64,000 nucleotides of DNA from positions 1 through 64,000 of the forward strand of contig NZ_VIRM01000009.1 of NCBI RefSeq assembly GCF_006874475.1. Reading direction: 5' to 3'. The notes under the pieces are model-generated. The model did no database searches and was not told the DNA's origin. It saw nothing but the letters and a program-made list of their open reading frames with translations. The position numbers and the translations under genes were made by a program. The first letter of the stretch is position 1. The number at the start of each line of letters is the position of its first letter. This DNA is from Microbispora hainanensis (GTDB lineage: Bacteria > Actinomycetota > Actinomycetes > Streptosporangiales > Streptosporangiaceae). Below, piece after piece: positions 27,389 through 34,905 of this stretch.

Positions 27389-28621
27389 GTGAGTAAGGAC
27401 CGGGTACGTGTCGTAGTCACCGGGCTCGGCGCGACGACGCCCCTCGGTGGAGACGTCGCATCGACCTGGTCGGCGCTCCTCGAGGGGCGGTCGGGCATCC
27501 GCACGCTCACCGAGGACTGGGTCGACACCGTGCCGGTGAAGTTCGCCGGTGTGGCGGCCGTCGACCCCGGCGAGGTGCTTCCCCGGCCCGAGGCCAGGAG
27601 GCTCGACCGCGCCGAGCAGTTCGCCCTGATCGCCGCCAGGCAGGCCTGGCAGGACGCGGGCGCGCCCGAGGTGGACGGCGACCGTCTGGGCGTGGTGGTC
27701 GGCAGCGGTATCGGCGGCATCGGAACGATCCTGTCGGCCTACGACCTCTACCGGGAGAAGGGCTGGAACCGGCTGTCGCCGTTCACCGTGCCCATGCTCA
27801 TGCCCAACGGCTCGGCCGGTTGGATCAGCATCGAACTGGGCGCCAAGGCCGGCGCGCACGCCACGGTCAGCGCCTGCGCCACCGGCGCCGAGTCCATCGG
27901 CTACGGCATCGACATGATCCGCTCCGGCCGGGCCGACATGGTGGTCGCCGGCGGCACCGAGGCGGCGATCCACGGTCTGAACGTGGCGTCGTTCGCCGCG
28001 GCGCGGGCCATGTCGACCCGCAACGACGAGCCCGAGCGCGCCTCCCGCCCGTTCGACAAGGGCCGCGACGGCTTCGTGCTCGGCGAGGGCGCGGGCATCG
28101 TGGTGCTGGAGTCGGAGGAGCACGCCCTGGCTCGCGGCGCCCGCATCTACGCCGTGGCCGCCGGAGCCGGTTACACCAGCGACGCTTACCACATCACGGG
28201 GCTGGACCCGGACGGCAAGGGCGGCACGGAGGCGATGCTCCGGGCCCTCAAGAACGCGGACCTCGCCCCGTCGGACGTCGTCCACGTCAACGCCCACGCC
28301 ACGTCGACCCCGCTCGGCGACGAGATCGAGGCCCGTGCGATCAAGGACGCCATCGGCGACCACGCGATCGTCACCGCCACCAAGTCGATGACCGGCCACC
28401 TCCTCGGCGGCGCCGGCGGCATCGAGTCGATCTTTACCATTCTCGCCCTGCACGAGCGGATCGTGCCGGCCATCGCGAACCTGGACGACCCGGCCGACGG
28501 CATCGAAGTCGACCTCGTACGCGGCGAACCCCGCAAGCTCGAGGGCGACCAGCTCGCCGCGATCAACAACTCCTTCGGGTTCGGCGGACACAACGTCGCC
28601 GTGGCCTTCACGACGGTTTGA
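27389..28621 (+). CDS. fabF: 3-oxoacyl-ACP synthase II
   Basis: 410 residues. Condenses malonyl-ACP with acyl-ACP in chain elongation. The Cys163-His-His triad is visible: VSACATGAESIG, VNAHATSTPLGD and KSMTGHLLGGAGG. GTG 27389 follows AAGAGGAG. The 99-bp gap from acpP shows no clear promoter. The carboxyltransferase gene follows after 14 bp. Confidence 0.96.
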   Translation: MSKDRVRVVVTGLGATTPLGGDVASTWSALLEGRSGIRTLTEDWVDTVPVKFAGVAAVDPGEVLPRPEARRLDRAEQFALIAARQAWQDAGAPEVDGDRLGVVVGSGIGGIGTILSAYDLYREKGWNRLSPFTVPMLMPNGSAGWISIELGAKAGAHATVSACATGAESIGYGIDMIRSGRADMVVAGGTEAAIHGLNVASFAAARAMSTRNDEPERASRPFDKGRDGFVLGEGAGIVVLESEEHALARGARIYAVAAGAGYTSDAYHITGLDPDGKGGTEAMLRALKNADLAPSDVVHVNAHATSTPLGDEIEARAIKDAIGDHAIVTATKSMTGHLLGGAGGIESIFTILALHERIVPAIANLDDPADGIEVDLVRGEPRKLEGDQLAAINNSFGFGGHNVAVAFTTV

Positions 28622-28635
28622 CAAGGGAGTCTCGA

Positions 28636-30057
28636 ATGACAGTGCTGGACAGCAGAACGGTGGCCGACGCCGCCGACGCCGCCGCCGTCGACCCCCGTGA
28701 CCCCCTGGTGCGCCTGGGCCACCTGCTCGACGAGGGTTCGATCCGTCCGATCACCCCCGAGGACAAGAGCGGCGTCCGGGCGGTGTCCGGGCGTGTCGAA
28801 GGCGTGCCGGTCGTCGCGTTCTGCAGCGACGCCCGGGTCCAGGGCGGCGCCATGGGCGCCGAGGGCTGTGAGCACATCGTCCACGCCTACGACGTTGCCG
28901 TGCGGGAGCGGGTGCCGATCATCGGCCTCTGGCACTCCGGCGGCGCCCGCCTCGCCGAGGGCGCCGAGTCCCTGCACGCGGTCGGCCGGGTCTTCGCCGC
29001 CATGACCAAGGCGTCTGGCCTGGTCCCCCAGATCTCCGTCGTGGTCGGCCCGGTGGCCGGCGGCGGCGCGTACGGCCCCGCCCTGACCGACATCGTGATC
29101 CTCGCCGACAACGGCCGCATCTTCGTCACCGGTCCGGACGTGGTGCGCAGCGTGACCGGCGAGGAGACCGACATGGCCTCCCTGGGCGGTCCGGAGCCGC
29201 ACAGCAAGCGCAGCGGCGTCGTCCACGTCGTCACCAAGGACGAGCCCGAGGCGATGCTGCGGGCCCGCCAGCTCGCCTGCCTGCTCGGCCACCAGGGCCG
29301 GGTGCGCGACGATGTGGACGAGGTCGACTTCGGCACCCTGCTGCCCGACAACCCCCGCCGCGCCTACGACGTGCACCCGCTGGTCAAGGGGCTGCTCGAC
29401 GAGCCCGGCGTGGAGCTGCACCCGAAGTGGGCGCCGAACATCGTCACCACCCTGGGCCGCCTCGGCGGCCGCACGGTCGGCGTCATCGCCAACAACCCCA
29501 TGCGTCTCGGCGGCTGCCTCGACTCCGCCTCCGCGGAGAAGGCCGCCCGGTTCGTCCGGATGTGCGATGCCTTCGGGGTGCCGCTGGTGGTGCTCGTGGA
29601 CGTGCCCGGCTACCTCCCCGGGGTCGGCCAGGAGCACGACGGGATCGTGCGGCGCGGCGCGAAGCTGCTGCACGCGTTCGCCGAGGCGTCCGTGCCCCGC
29701 ATCACGCTCATCACCCGCAAGGCGTACGGCGGGGCCTACATCGCGATGAACTCCCGCTCGCTCGGCGCGACCCGCGTGTTCGCCTGGCCGGACATCCAGG
29801 TGGCGGTCATGGGGGCGGTCGCCGCGGTGCGCATCCTCAAGCGGCGCGAGCTGGCCGCCGCTCCCGAGGAGGAGCGCTCCGCACTCGAGGCCCGGCTGGC
29901 CGAGGAGCACGAGAAGACGGCGGGCGGCCTCCAGCGCGCCCTCGACCTCGGCGTGATCGACGAGGTGATCGAGCCGGCCAAGACGCGCGGCATGATCGCC
30001 CGGGTGCTCGCCCAGGCCACCCCGGCCCGGGGCGCCCACGGCAACATCCCCCTCTGA
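28636..30057 (+). CDS. accD: Acyl-CoA carboxylase carboxyltransferase (beta) subunit
   Basis: 473 residues with both halves of the biotin carboxyltransferase fold: oxyanion motifs SGGARLAEGAESLHAVG and GPVAGGGAYGPALTD in the N-half, and PGYLPGVGQEHDGIVRRGAKLLHAFAEA, then KAYGGAYIAMNS, in the C-half. It transfers CO2 from carboxybiotin to acetyl-, propionyl- or longer acyl-CoA. At 14 bp after fabF it probably supplies malonyl-CoA for the same pathway; the biotin carboxylase partner is elsewhere. ATG 28636 follows AGGGAG. A strong terminator follows. Confidence 0.92.
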   Translation: MTVLDSRTVADAADAAAVDPRDPLVRLGHLLDEGSIRPITPEDKSGVRAVSGRVEGVPVVAFCSDARVQGGAMGAEGCEHIVHAYDVAVRERVPIIGLWHSGGARLAEGAESLHAVGRVFAAMTKASGLVPQISVVVGPVAGGGAYGPALTDIVILADNGRIFVTGPDVVRSVTGEETDMASLGGPEPHSKRSGVVHVVTKDEPEAMLRARQLACLLGHQGRVRDDVDEVDFGTLLPDNPRRAYDVHPLVKGLLDEPGVELHPKWAPNIVTTLGRLGGRTVGVIANNPMRLGGCLDSASAEKAARFVRMCDAFGVPLVVLVDVPGYLPGVGQEHDGIVRRGAKLLHAFAEASVPRITLITRKAYGGAYIAMNSRSLGATRVFAWPDIQVAVMGAVAAVRILKRRELAAAPEEERSALEARLAEEHEKTAGGLQRALDLGVIDEVIEPAKTRGMIARVLAQATPARGAHGNIPL

Positions 30058-30105
30058 CGACGCCCTTCTGGCGGCGCCTTTCTGAGGACGCCTTTCTGAC
30101 GACGC
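30056..30105 (+). repeat. Short degenerate tandem repeat after accD
   Basis: About three 14-17 bp units of the form GACGCCTTTCTG follow the accD stop and lead into the terminator. Confidence 0.6.
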
Positions 30106-30110
30106 ACCGG

Positions 30111-30144
30111 AAGCGCCGGTCCCCGAACGCGGGGACCGGCGCTT
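30111..30144 (+). terminator. Terminator of the fatty-acid operon
   Basis: AAGCGCCGGTCCCC (30111-30124) and GGGGACCGGCGCTT (30131-30144) form a perfect 14-bp stem with a 6-base loop, followed by TCGCGTTCT. Confidence 0.85.
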
Positions 30145-30170
30145 TCGCGTTCTCTCACGGCGGATGTCCA

Positions 30171-30217
30171 CTACTTGACGCAGAATGACAAGTGACTTGA
30201 TGCTTAGCGTCAAGTAG
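30171..30217. promoter_or_regulatory. Composite palindromic operator
   Basis: CTACTTGACGC (30171-30181) is repeated as its exact complement GCGTCAAGTAG (30207-30217), and the inner palindrome CAAGTGACTTG (30189-30199) shares the same centre at 30194. The result is four ACTTG half-sites arranged symmetrically, 13 bp before a gene for a small DNA-binding protein. Autoregulation is the obvious reading. Confidence 0.7.
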
Positions 30218-30230
30218 AAGGGAGGCGGGC

Positions 30231-30728
30231 ATGGACGAGCGCCGCGAACTGGCCGAGGACCTGTGCCGGATCGTCGGCGGCAGGGTGCTCGACGCGCTGG
30301 AGATCCTCTTCGAACCGGACGAGCTGTCCGGCGAGGACACGCGACTGCGCGAGCTTCTGGCGGTGAAGAGCCGAGACTGGGCCGACGTGCTGAGCGGCGA
30401 CGACGACCGGGCGGCAGCCTTCCTCGCGATCCGGCTGGTGAGCGCGCTGTATCCGGGCGACGTGCCGTTCCACCCGCCCGCCGCGTGGTGGGCGACGCCG
30501 CTGGGCCGGGCGGTCGCCCGGCGCGCGGGGCACCCGGCCGCGGCCGCGGTGCCGGTCTCGGTCGCCGCGGCGATGCTCGGCATCACCCGTCAGGGCGTGC
30601 ACGACCTGGTGCGCCGGCACAAGCTCGACCGCGACCCCGAGGGTGCCATCACCACGGCGTCGATCCAGGCCCGCCTCTCCCGTAGTCGCGGCGACCAGGC
30701 CGCGGCGGACATGAGGAGGCGCGAATGA
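30231..30728 (+). CDS. Helix-turn-helix protein, 165 aa
   Basis: A helical N-terminal domain (LAEDLCRIVGGRVLDALEILFEPDEL onward) of unknown type is followed by a C-terminal helix-turn-helix (VSVAAAMLGITRQGVHDLVRRHKL) and a short wing-like DPEGAITTASIQARL. ATG 30231 has a perfect GGGAGG. It lies right behind the composite palindrome, which it probably binds. Its stop overlaps the ATG of the aldo/keto reductase gene (ATGA), so the two are translated together. Confidence 0.75.
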   Translation: MDERRELAEDLCRIVGGRVLDALEILFEPDELSGEDTRLRELLAVKSRDWADVLSGDDDRAAAFLAIRLVSALYPGDVPFHPPAAWWATPLGRAVARRAGHPAAAAVPVSVAAAMLGITRQGVHDLVRRHKLDRDPEGAITTASIQARLSRSRGDQAAADMRRRE

Positions 30729-31749
30729 CCGTTTTCCCCGGTTCCACGGGACCTACCGGTTACACGGGACCTGGCGCTCCAACGGGTCTTACCGGTTCCG
30801 CCGGTTCCACTGGTTCCGCCGATTCCGCTGGTTCTCACGGCTTCGCCGGCGACGTCCTGCGGCTGGGGACGGGCCGGCCGTCCGGCGGCTCGGGTATGGG
30901 GCCATGCAACTGCCCGGCCCGGGGGTGTGGGGGCCGCCACGAGACCACGCCACCGCGCTCGCCGTGCTGCGCCGGGCCGTGGAACTCGGCGTCACCCACA
31001 TCGACACCAGCGACTTCTACGGCCCGCACGTGGCCAACGACCTGATCAAGGAGGCGCTGCACCCCTATCCGGACGACCTGGTCATCGCCACGAAGGTCGG
31101 CGTGGTCCGCGACGAGTGGCATGGTTTCGAGGCCGCCGCGGAGCCGGATCGGCTGCGCGACCAGGTCGAGGAGAACCTGGTGCGGCTCGGCCGGGCCCGG
31201 CTCGACCTCGTCTACCTGCGGGTGGGCGGCGACGGGCTGCTGTTCCCCGGCGAGGTGCCCTTCGCCGAGTCCTTCGGGGCCCTGGCGGAGCTCCGCGAAC
31301 GCGGGCTGATCCGGGCTCTCGGACTCAGCGGCGTGACGACGGAGCAACTGGCCGAGGCCCGCGCGATCGCGCCCGTGGCCGCGGTGCAGAACCGGCTCCA
31401 TCTGTTCGACCGGTCGGGTGCGGAGGTCCTGGCCGCGTGTGAGGAGGCGGGCATCGCGTTCACCGCCTACTTCCCGCTCGCCGCCGGCATGCTCCGGCCC
31501 GGGCTGGACCTGTCGCAGGCCCCGCCCGGCATGGCCCCCTCGGCCGAGCAGCTCGCCGTGCTCGACGAGGTCGCCGGACGGCACGGCGTGACCCGCGCCC
31601 AGGTCGCACTCGCCTGGCTGCTCGGCCGTTCCCCGGTCACCCTGGCCATTCCCGGCACCTCCTCGCTCGCCCACCCGGAGGAGAACATGGCCGCGGCCCG
31701 GCTGTGCCTGTCCCCCGAGGACATCGCCCTGCTGGATGGGCTCGCCTGA
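30725..31749 (+). pseudogene. Aldo/keto reductase with collagen-like N-terminus, frameshifted
   Basis: The coupled ATG 30725 starts about 12 collagen-like Gly-X-Y triplets (GSTGPTGYTGPG onward to HGFAG), then GDVLRLG, the usual reductase start. There the frame is lost. The expected next residues DGPAVRRLGYGAMQLPG continue one frame over, and the rest of the enzyme is intact to TGA 31749, including THIDTSDFYGPHVAND (catalytic Tyr), VIATKVGV and AIPGTSS for NADPH binding. Adding one G to the GGGG run at 30865-30868 restores a product of about 341 residues. Without repair, only ATG 30904 opens the core, which lacks the first strand. True frameshift or sequencing error. Confidence 0.75.
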
Positions 31750-31771
31750 GCCGGCGTCCCGTCGATCGACG

Positions 31772-31963
31772 TCAGCTCCCAGCGAGGTGACCTCGGGGTT
31801 CCGCACGAACGGCGTCGCCGCCGATGTAGCACTTCGTGCCGAGCAGCGGGTGGATCATGCGGATCTTGATGCCGACGCCTCCAGGGAAGATCGAGCCGGC
31901 CTCGACCCTGCCGGTGCCCTGGGTCTCCACGTACACGTCGGTGAGCTTGGGCACCTCGAATCT
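31772..31963 (-). pseudogene. Remnant of an exported-protein gene
   Basis: A 63-residue frame contains GVGIKIRMIHPLLGTKCYIGG, resembling the IKVHLxNPxLGxxCYIGS core of a secreted actinobacterial family of unknown function. The signal peptide, the N-terminal half and the usual C-terminal half are missing. It is probably a gene relic. The surrounding 31750-32047 holds nothing else I could support. Confidence 0.4.
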
Positions 31964-32047
31964 CATAAGGCGCACCCGCGCGTTGTTGTCACGATCCGCC
32001 CAAAACAGACCGCCGCGGCGCGGGATCCAGACCGCGGTGGCGCGGGA

Positions 32048-32545
32048 TCAGACGGCCGCGTGCAGCCAGCGCACCGGCGCGCCCTCGCCCGCGTACCGGA
32101 ACGACTCCAGCTCCTCGTCCCACTGCTTGCCGAGCAGGCGGTCGAGCTCCTCTTCCAGGACGACCCGGCCCTGGGCGGCCATCAGCATGACGTTGCGCAG
32201 GCGGTCTTCGGGGATCAGGATGTCCCCGTTCGCGCCGACGACCGCGGTGAACGCGCCGAGCGTCGGCGTGTAGGCGTGCCGGGAGCCGTCGACGCCCGGC
32301 GAGGCGTCCTCGGTTATCTCGAAGCGGATGCGCTGCCAGCCCATGAGTGAGGACGTGATCGCCGCCGCCGTGCCGGGACGCCCCTCCCACTCGGCCTGGG
32401 CCCGCAGGGTCCCGGGCGCGGCGGGCTGGGCGGTCCACGTCAGGTCGACGGGTACGCCAAGAACGCCTGCGACGGCCCACTCAATGTGCGGGCACAGCGC
32501 AGGCTGAGCCGAGTGGACGTACAGGACGCCACGAGCAGCAGCCAC
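32048..32545 (-). CDS. DUF3145 family protein
   Basis: 165 residues matching actinobacterial DUF3145: RGVLYVHSAQPALCPHIEWAVAGVLG at the N-terminus, GWQRIRFEITEDAS, GDILIPEDRLRNVM and the highly conserved WDEELESFRYAGEGAPVRWLH terminus. The family is widespread and of unknown function. GTG 32545 lies close behind GGGAGGT and gives the N-terminus seen in relatives. Confidence 0.9.
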   Translation of the reverse strand: MAAARGVLYVHSAQPALCPHIEWAVAGVLGVPVDLTWTAQPAAPGTLRAQAEWEGRPGTAAAITSSLMGWQRIRFEITEDASPGVDGSRHAYTPTLGAFTAVVGANGDILIPEDRLRNVMLMAAQGRVVLEEELDRLLGKQWDEELESFRYAGEGAPVRWLHAAV

Positions 32546-32737
32546 CGGACCTCCCAATTCGCATGAGGTGCGCCTTCCCCAACGGCCTCACACTTGGAAT
32601 GATCACGGTTGGATGACTGTAGGAGAGACTACCGTCCGTTGCAGCCTGGCACCAGAGGGGGGTCATACCGATTGGTGCTTGGCGACCAACCAATTCGGGA
32701 AGGACACGCTCCGTAATCAACACGGAAAGGCTTCCCC

Positions 32738-33757
32738 ATGCGCAGCCGGCTCGTCGAACCCCTCCCGGGACGGCCCGTCCTGATCCGGCCCGACGAACTC
32801 CTGACCTCCTCTCCGGCCGCCGTCGCCCGGTGGGCCCTGGCCTCCGAGCCCCTTCCGGGCACCGGCCGGGTCCACCTCGTACGGCTGCCGCCGGACACCG
32901 ACGTGATCGACCTGACGGCCACGCTCCGCGACCGCGGGCACGCCGCCTCCCCCAACCATGTCCTGTCCGGCCAGCCGCTGTTCTTCGGCGGGCCCGGCGG
33001 ACCGCCCGCGCCCGCGGCGGCCCCGCCGTACGAGCCGGTTGAGCCGGGCGAGGTCGTCGCGGCGGTCCTCGACACCGGTCTGGCGCCGCATCCCTGGGTG
33101 GCGCGGTGGTACGGCGACGACATCGCCGAGACACCCGATGCGGACGGCGACGGCGTGCGCGACCGGCAGGCGGGACACGGCACGTTCGTGGCCGGACTTA
33201 TCCTGCGGCACGCGCCCGGCGTCCGGCTGCGCGTCCTCCGCCTCCTCGACAGCGACGGCGTCAGCGACCAGGCGGCGCTGCTGCGCGCGCTCGCCAAGCT
33301 GCGCGACGGCCGGACCGACGTGGTGAACCTCTCTTTCGGAGGGCACACCTTCGACGACGCGCCGCCCCTCGGGCTGGCCGAGGCGCTCGCGGGTTTCCCC
33401 GCCGTCGTCGCGTGCGCGGGCAACACCGCCTCGCCGCGCCCCTTCTGGCCCGCGGCCCTGCCCGGCGTGGTCGCGGTCGGCGCGCTCGACGGCGACGGCA
33501 GGGCAGAGTTCTCCGCGTACGGCCCGTGGGTCGACGTCTGGGCGCCGGGCGTCGGCCTGACCAGCAGCTTCCTCGATTTCGGCGACTTCCACAGCTACGC
33601 CACCTGGAGCGGCACCTCGTTCGCCGCCGCCGTCGTCACCGGCGCGCTCGCCCGCCTGTGCCGGGAGGTGCCGCCGGCGGAGGCCGTACGGCGCCTGCTC
33701 GACGGCGACCGGCGGGTCGCGGATCTCGGGGTGGTCGTGACGAGCGGGGATCGGTAA
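32738..33757 (+). CDS. Intracellular subtilisin-like (S8) protease
   Basis: 339 residues. The triad is Asp112 (VVAAVLDTGLAPHP), His147 (RQAGHGTFVAGLI) and Ser294 (WSGTSFAAAVVTG), with oxyanion Asn229 (CAGNTASPRP). No signal peptide or membrane span is present, so it works in the cytoplasm. The first 100 residues form a small helical or pro-like domain and a Gly/Pro linker. ATG 32738 follows AAAGG. It is first in a row of four genes with an ECF sigma factor and a CHAT protease, and may activate or be activated by them. Confidence 0.88.
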   Translation: MRSRLVEPLPGRPVLIRPDELLTSSPAAVARWALASEPLPGTGRVHLVRLPPDTDVIDLTATLRDRGHAASPNHVLSGQPLFFGGPGGPPAPAAAPPYEPVEPGEVVAAVLDTGLAPHPWVARWYGDDIAETPDADGDGVRDRQAGHGTFVAGLILRHAPGVRLRVLRLLDSDGVSDQAALLRALAKLRDGRTDVVNLSFGGHTFDDAPPLGLAEALAGFPAVVACAGNTASPRPFWPAALPGVVAVGALDGDGRAEFSAYGPWVDVWAPGVGLTSSFLDFGDFHSYATWSGTSFAAAVVTGALARLCREVPPAEAVRRLLDGDRRVADLGVVVTSGDR

Positions 33758-33802
33758 GGTTCTTGTCACCATACGCTTCCCCCCGAGCGCGCAGAGTGAC
33801 GG

Positions 33803-34330
33803 ATGCCGACAGACAACTCCTTCGCCACCATCGACCAGGCCGCCTGGGAGGACCTGGTCGCCCGATTCGACGGCAGGATGTGGGCGGTCGCCCGGGCGTT
33901 CGGGCTGAGCGCCGCCGACGCGGCCGACGCCGTGCAGGGCGCATGGCTCCGGCTCGTGGAGAGCGCGGACACGATCCGCGACCCCGAACGGATCGGCGCC
34001 TGGCTCGTCACCACGACCCGGCACGAGGCGGCCCGGCTCAGCCGCAGGGCGCGCGGGGAGGTGGTCTCCGACCTGGACGTGCCCGACACGGCGCTGCCCG
34101 ACCCGACGGCCGCGGTGGTGGACGCCGACTTCGGCAGGCAGGTGTGGCGCAGGCTCGACCTGCTCGGTGAGCCGTGCCGGTCGCTCATCCGCCTCTATGT
34201 GCTCCACCCCGAGGCGCGGTACGCCCAGATAGCGGTCCGTCTCAACCTGCCGATCGGCAGCATCGGCCCCACCCGGGCCCGCTGCATGGCCCGTCTGCGC
34301 GCTCTCGTGGAGGAGGAGGACACCCCGTGA
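33803..34330 (+). CDS. ECF-type RNA polymerase sigma factor
   Basis: 175 residues with region 2 (WEDLVARFDGRMWAVARAFGLSAADAADAVQGAWLRL) and region 4 (CRSLIRLYVLHPEARYAQIAVRLNLPIGSIGPTRARCMARLRAL). No anti-sigma factor with a membrane span or zinc motif is adjacent. Its control may instead involve the proteases on both sides. Its stop overlaps the next GTG start (GTGA). Confidence 0.9.
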   Translation: MPTDNSFATIDQAAWEDLVARFDGRMWAVARAFGLSAADAADAVQGAWLRLVESADTIRDPERIGAWLVTTTRHEAARLSRRARGEVVSDLDVPDTALPDPTAAVVDADFGRQVWRRLDLLGEPCRSLIRLYVLHPEARYAQIAVRLNLPIGSIGPTRARCMARLRALVEEEDTP

Positions 34331-34905
34331 AGGAGGAATACCTTCTGGCGGCCCTGCGCATGGGAGCGGGCGCCGATCCGGTGCCGGAAGGCGTGTCGGC
34401 CGCCGCCCGCGCGGTCTTCGGCCTGCGGGTGCCCGGAGGCGTGCCCGCCGGGCCGGTCGACCTTCCCGTGTCGCCGGGGGCCCGCTCCGCCGCCGATTCC
34501 GGAACGGCGCAGGCCGAGCGCGCGCAGCCCGAGACGGCGCACGCCGGGACCGCGCAGGACGAGACGACGCGGCCCGGGACCGCGCAGGCGGGGACGGCGC
34601 AGGCTGGGACGGCGCAGACTGGGACGGCGCAGGCCGGCGTTCGCCGGTTCAGCGCGGACGGCCTGGTCATCGACGTCGAGACGACCGTCACCGAAGGGCG
34701 CATGGAGGTGGCGGGTCAGGTGTCCCCCGCCCCCGGGCCCGACGCCACGATCGAGGTGCGGACGCCGCACATCGCCAAGGTGCGCACGCCCTCCGGCAGC
34801 GGCCACTTCGCGGTGGCCGGCCTGCCGCCCGGGTGGGTCAGCGTCGTCTGCCACCGGCCCGGCCACCCGCCCGTCTTCACCCGCTGGATCCACGTGCACC
34901 CATGA
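34327..34905 (+). CDS. Repeat-linker protein with small beta domain, 192 aa
   Basis: GTG 34327 overlaps the sigma factor stop. A short N-terminal segment (EEYLLAALRMGAGADPVPEGV) is followed by a low-complexity linker of GTAQA repeats (residues 84-103 nearly exact) and a C-terminal beta-sandwich-like domain (FSADGLVIDVETTV, then HFAVAGLPPGWVSVVCHRPG). There is no membrane span. It might hold the sigma factor or act as a protease substrate through its linker; both are guesses. Its stop overlaps the CHAT gene start (ATGA). Confidence 0.7.
   Translation: MKEEYLLAALRMGAGADPVPEGVSAAARAVFGLRVPGGVPAGPVDLPVSPGARSAADSGTAQAERAQPETAHAGTAQDETTRPGTAQAGTAQAGTAQTGTAQAGVRRFSADGLVIDVETTVTEGRMEVAGQVSPAPGPDATIEVRTPHIAKVRTPSGSGHFAVAGLPPGWVSVVCHRPGHPPVFTRWIHVHP
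34576..34635 (+). repeat. 15-bp in-frame tandem repeat
   Basis: Four units of GGGACGGCGCAGGCT with few changes encode GTAQA repeats in the 192-residue protein. Confidence 0.8.

Noticed and set aside
25121-30057. A polyketide biosynthetic cluster.
   Set aside because: The gene set and order are those of primary fatty-acid synthesis with FasR; no tailoring or modular genes are present.
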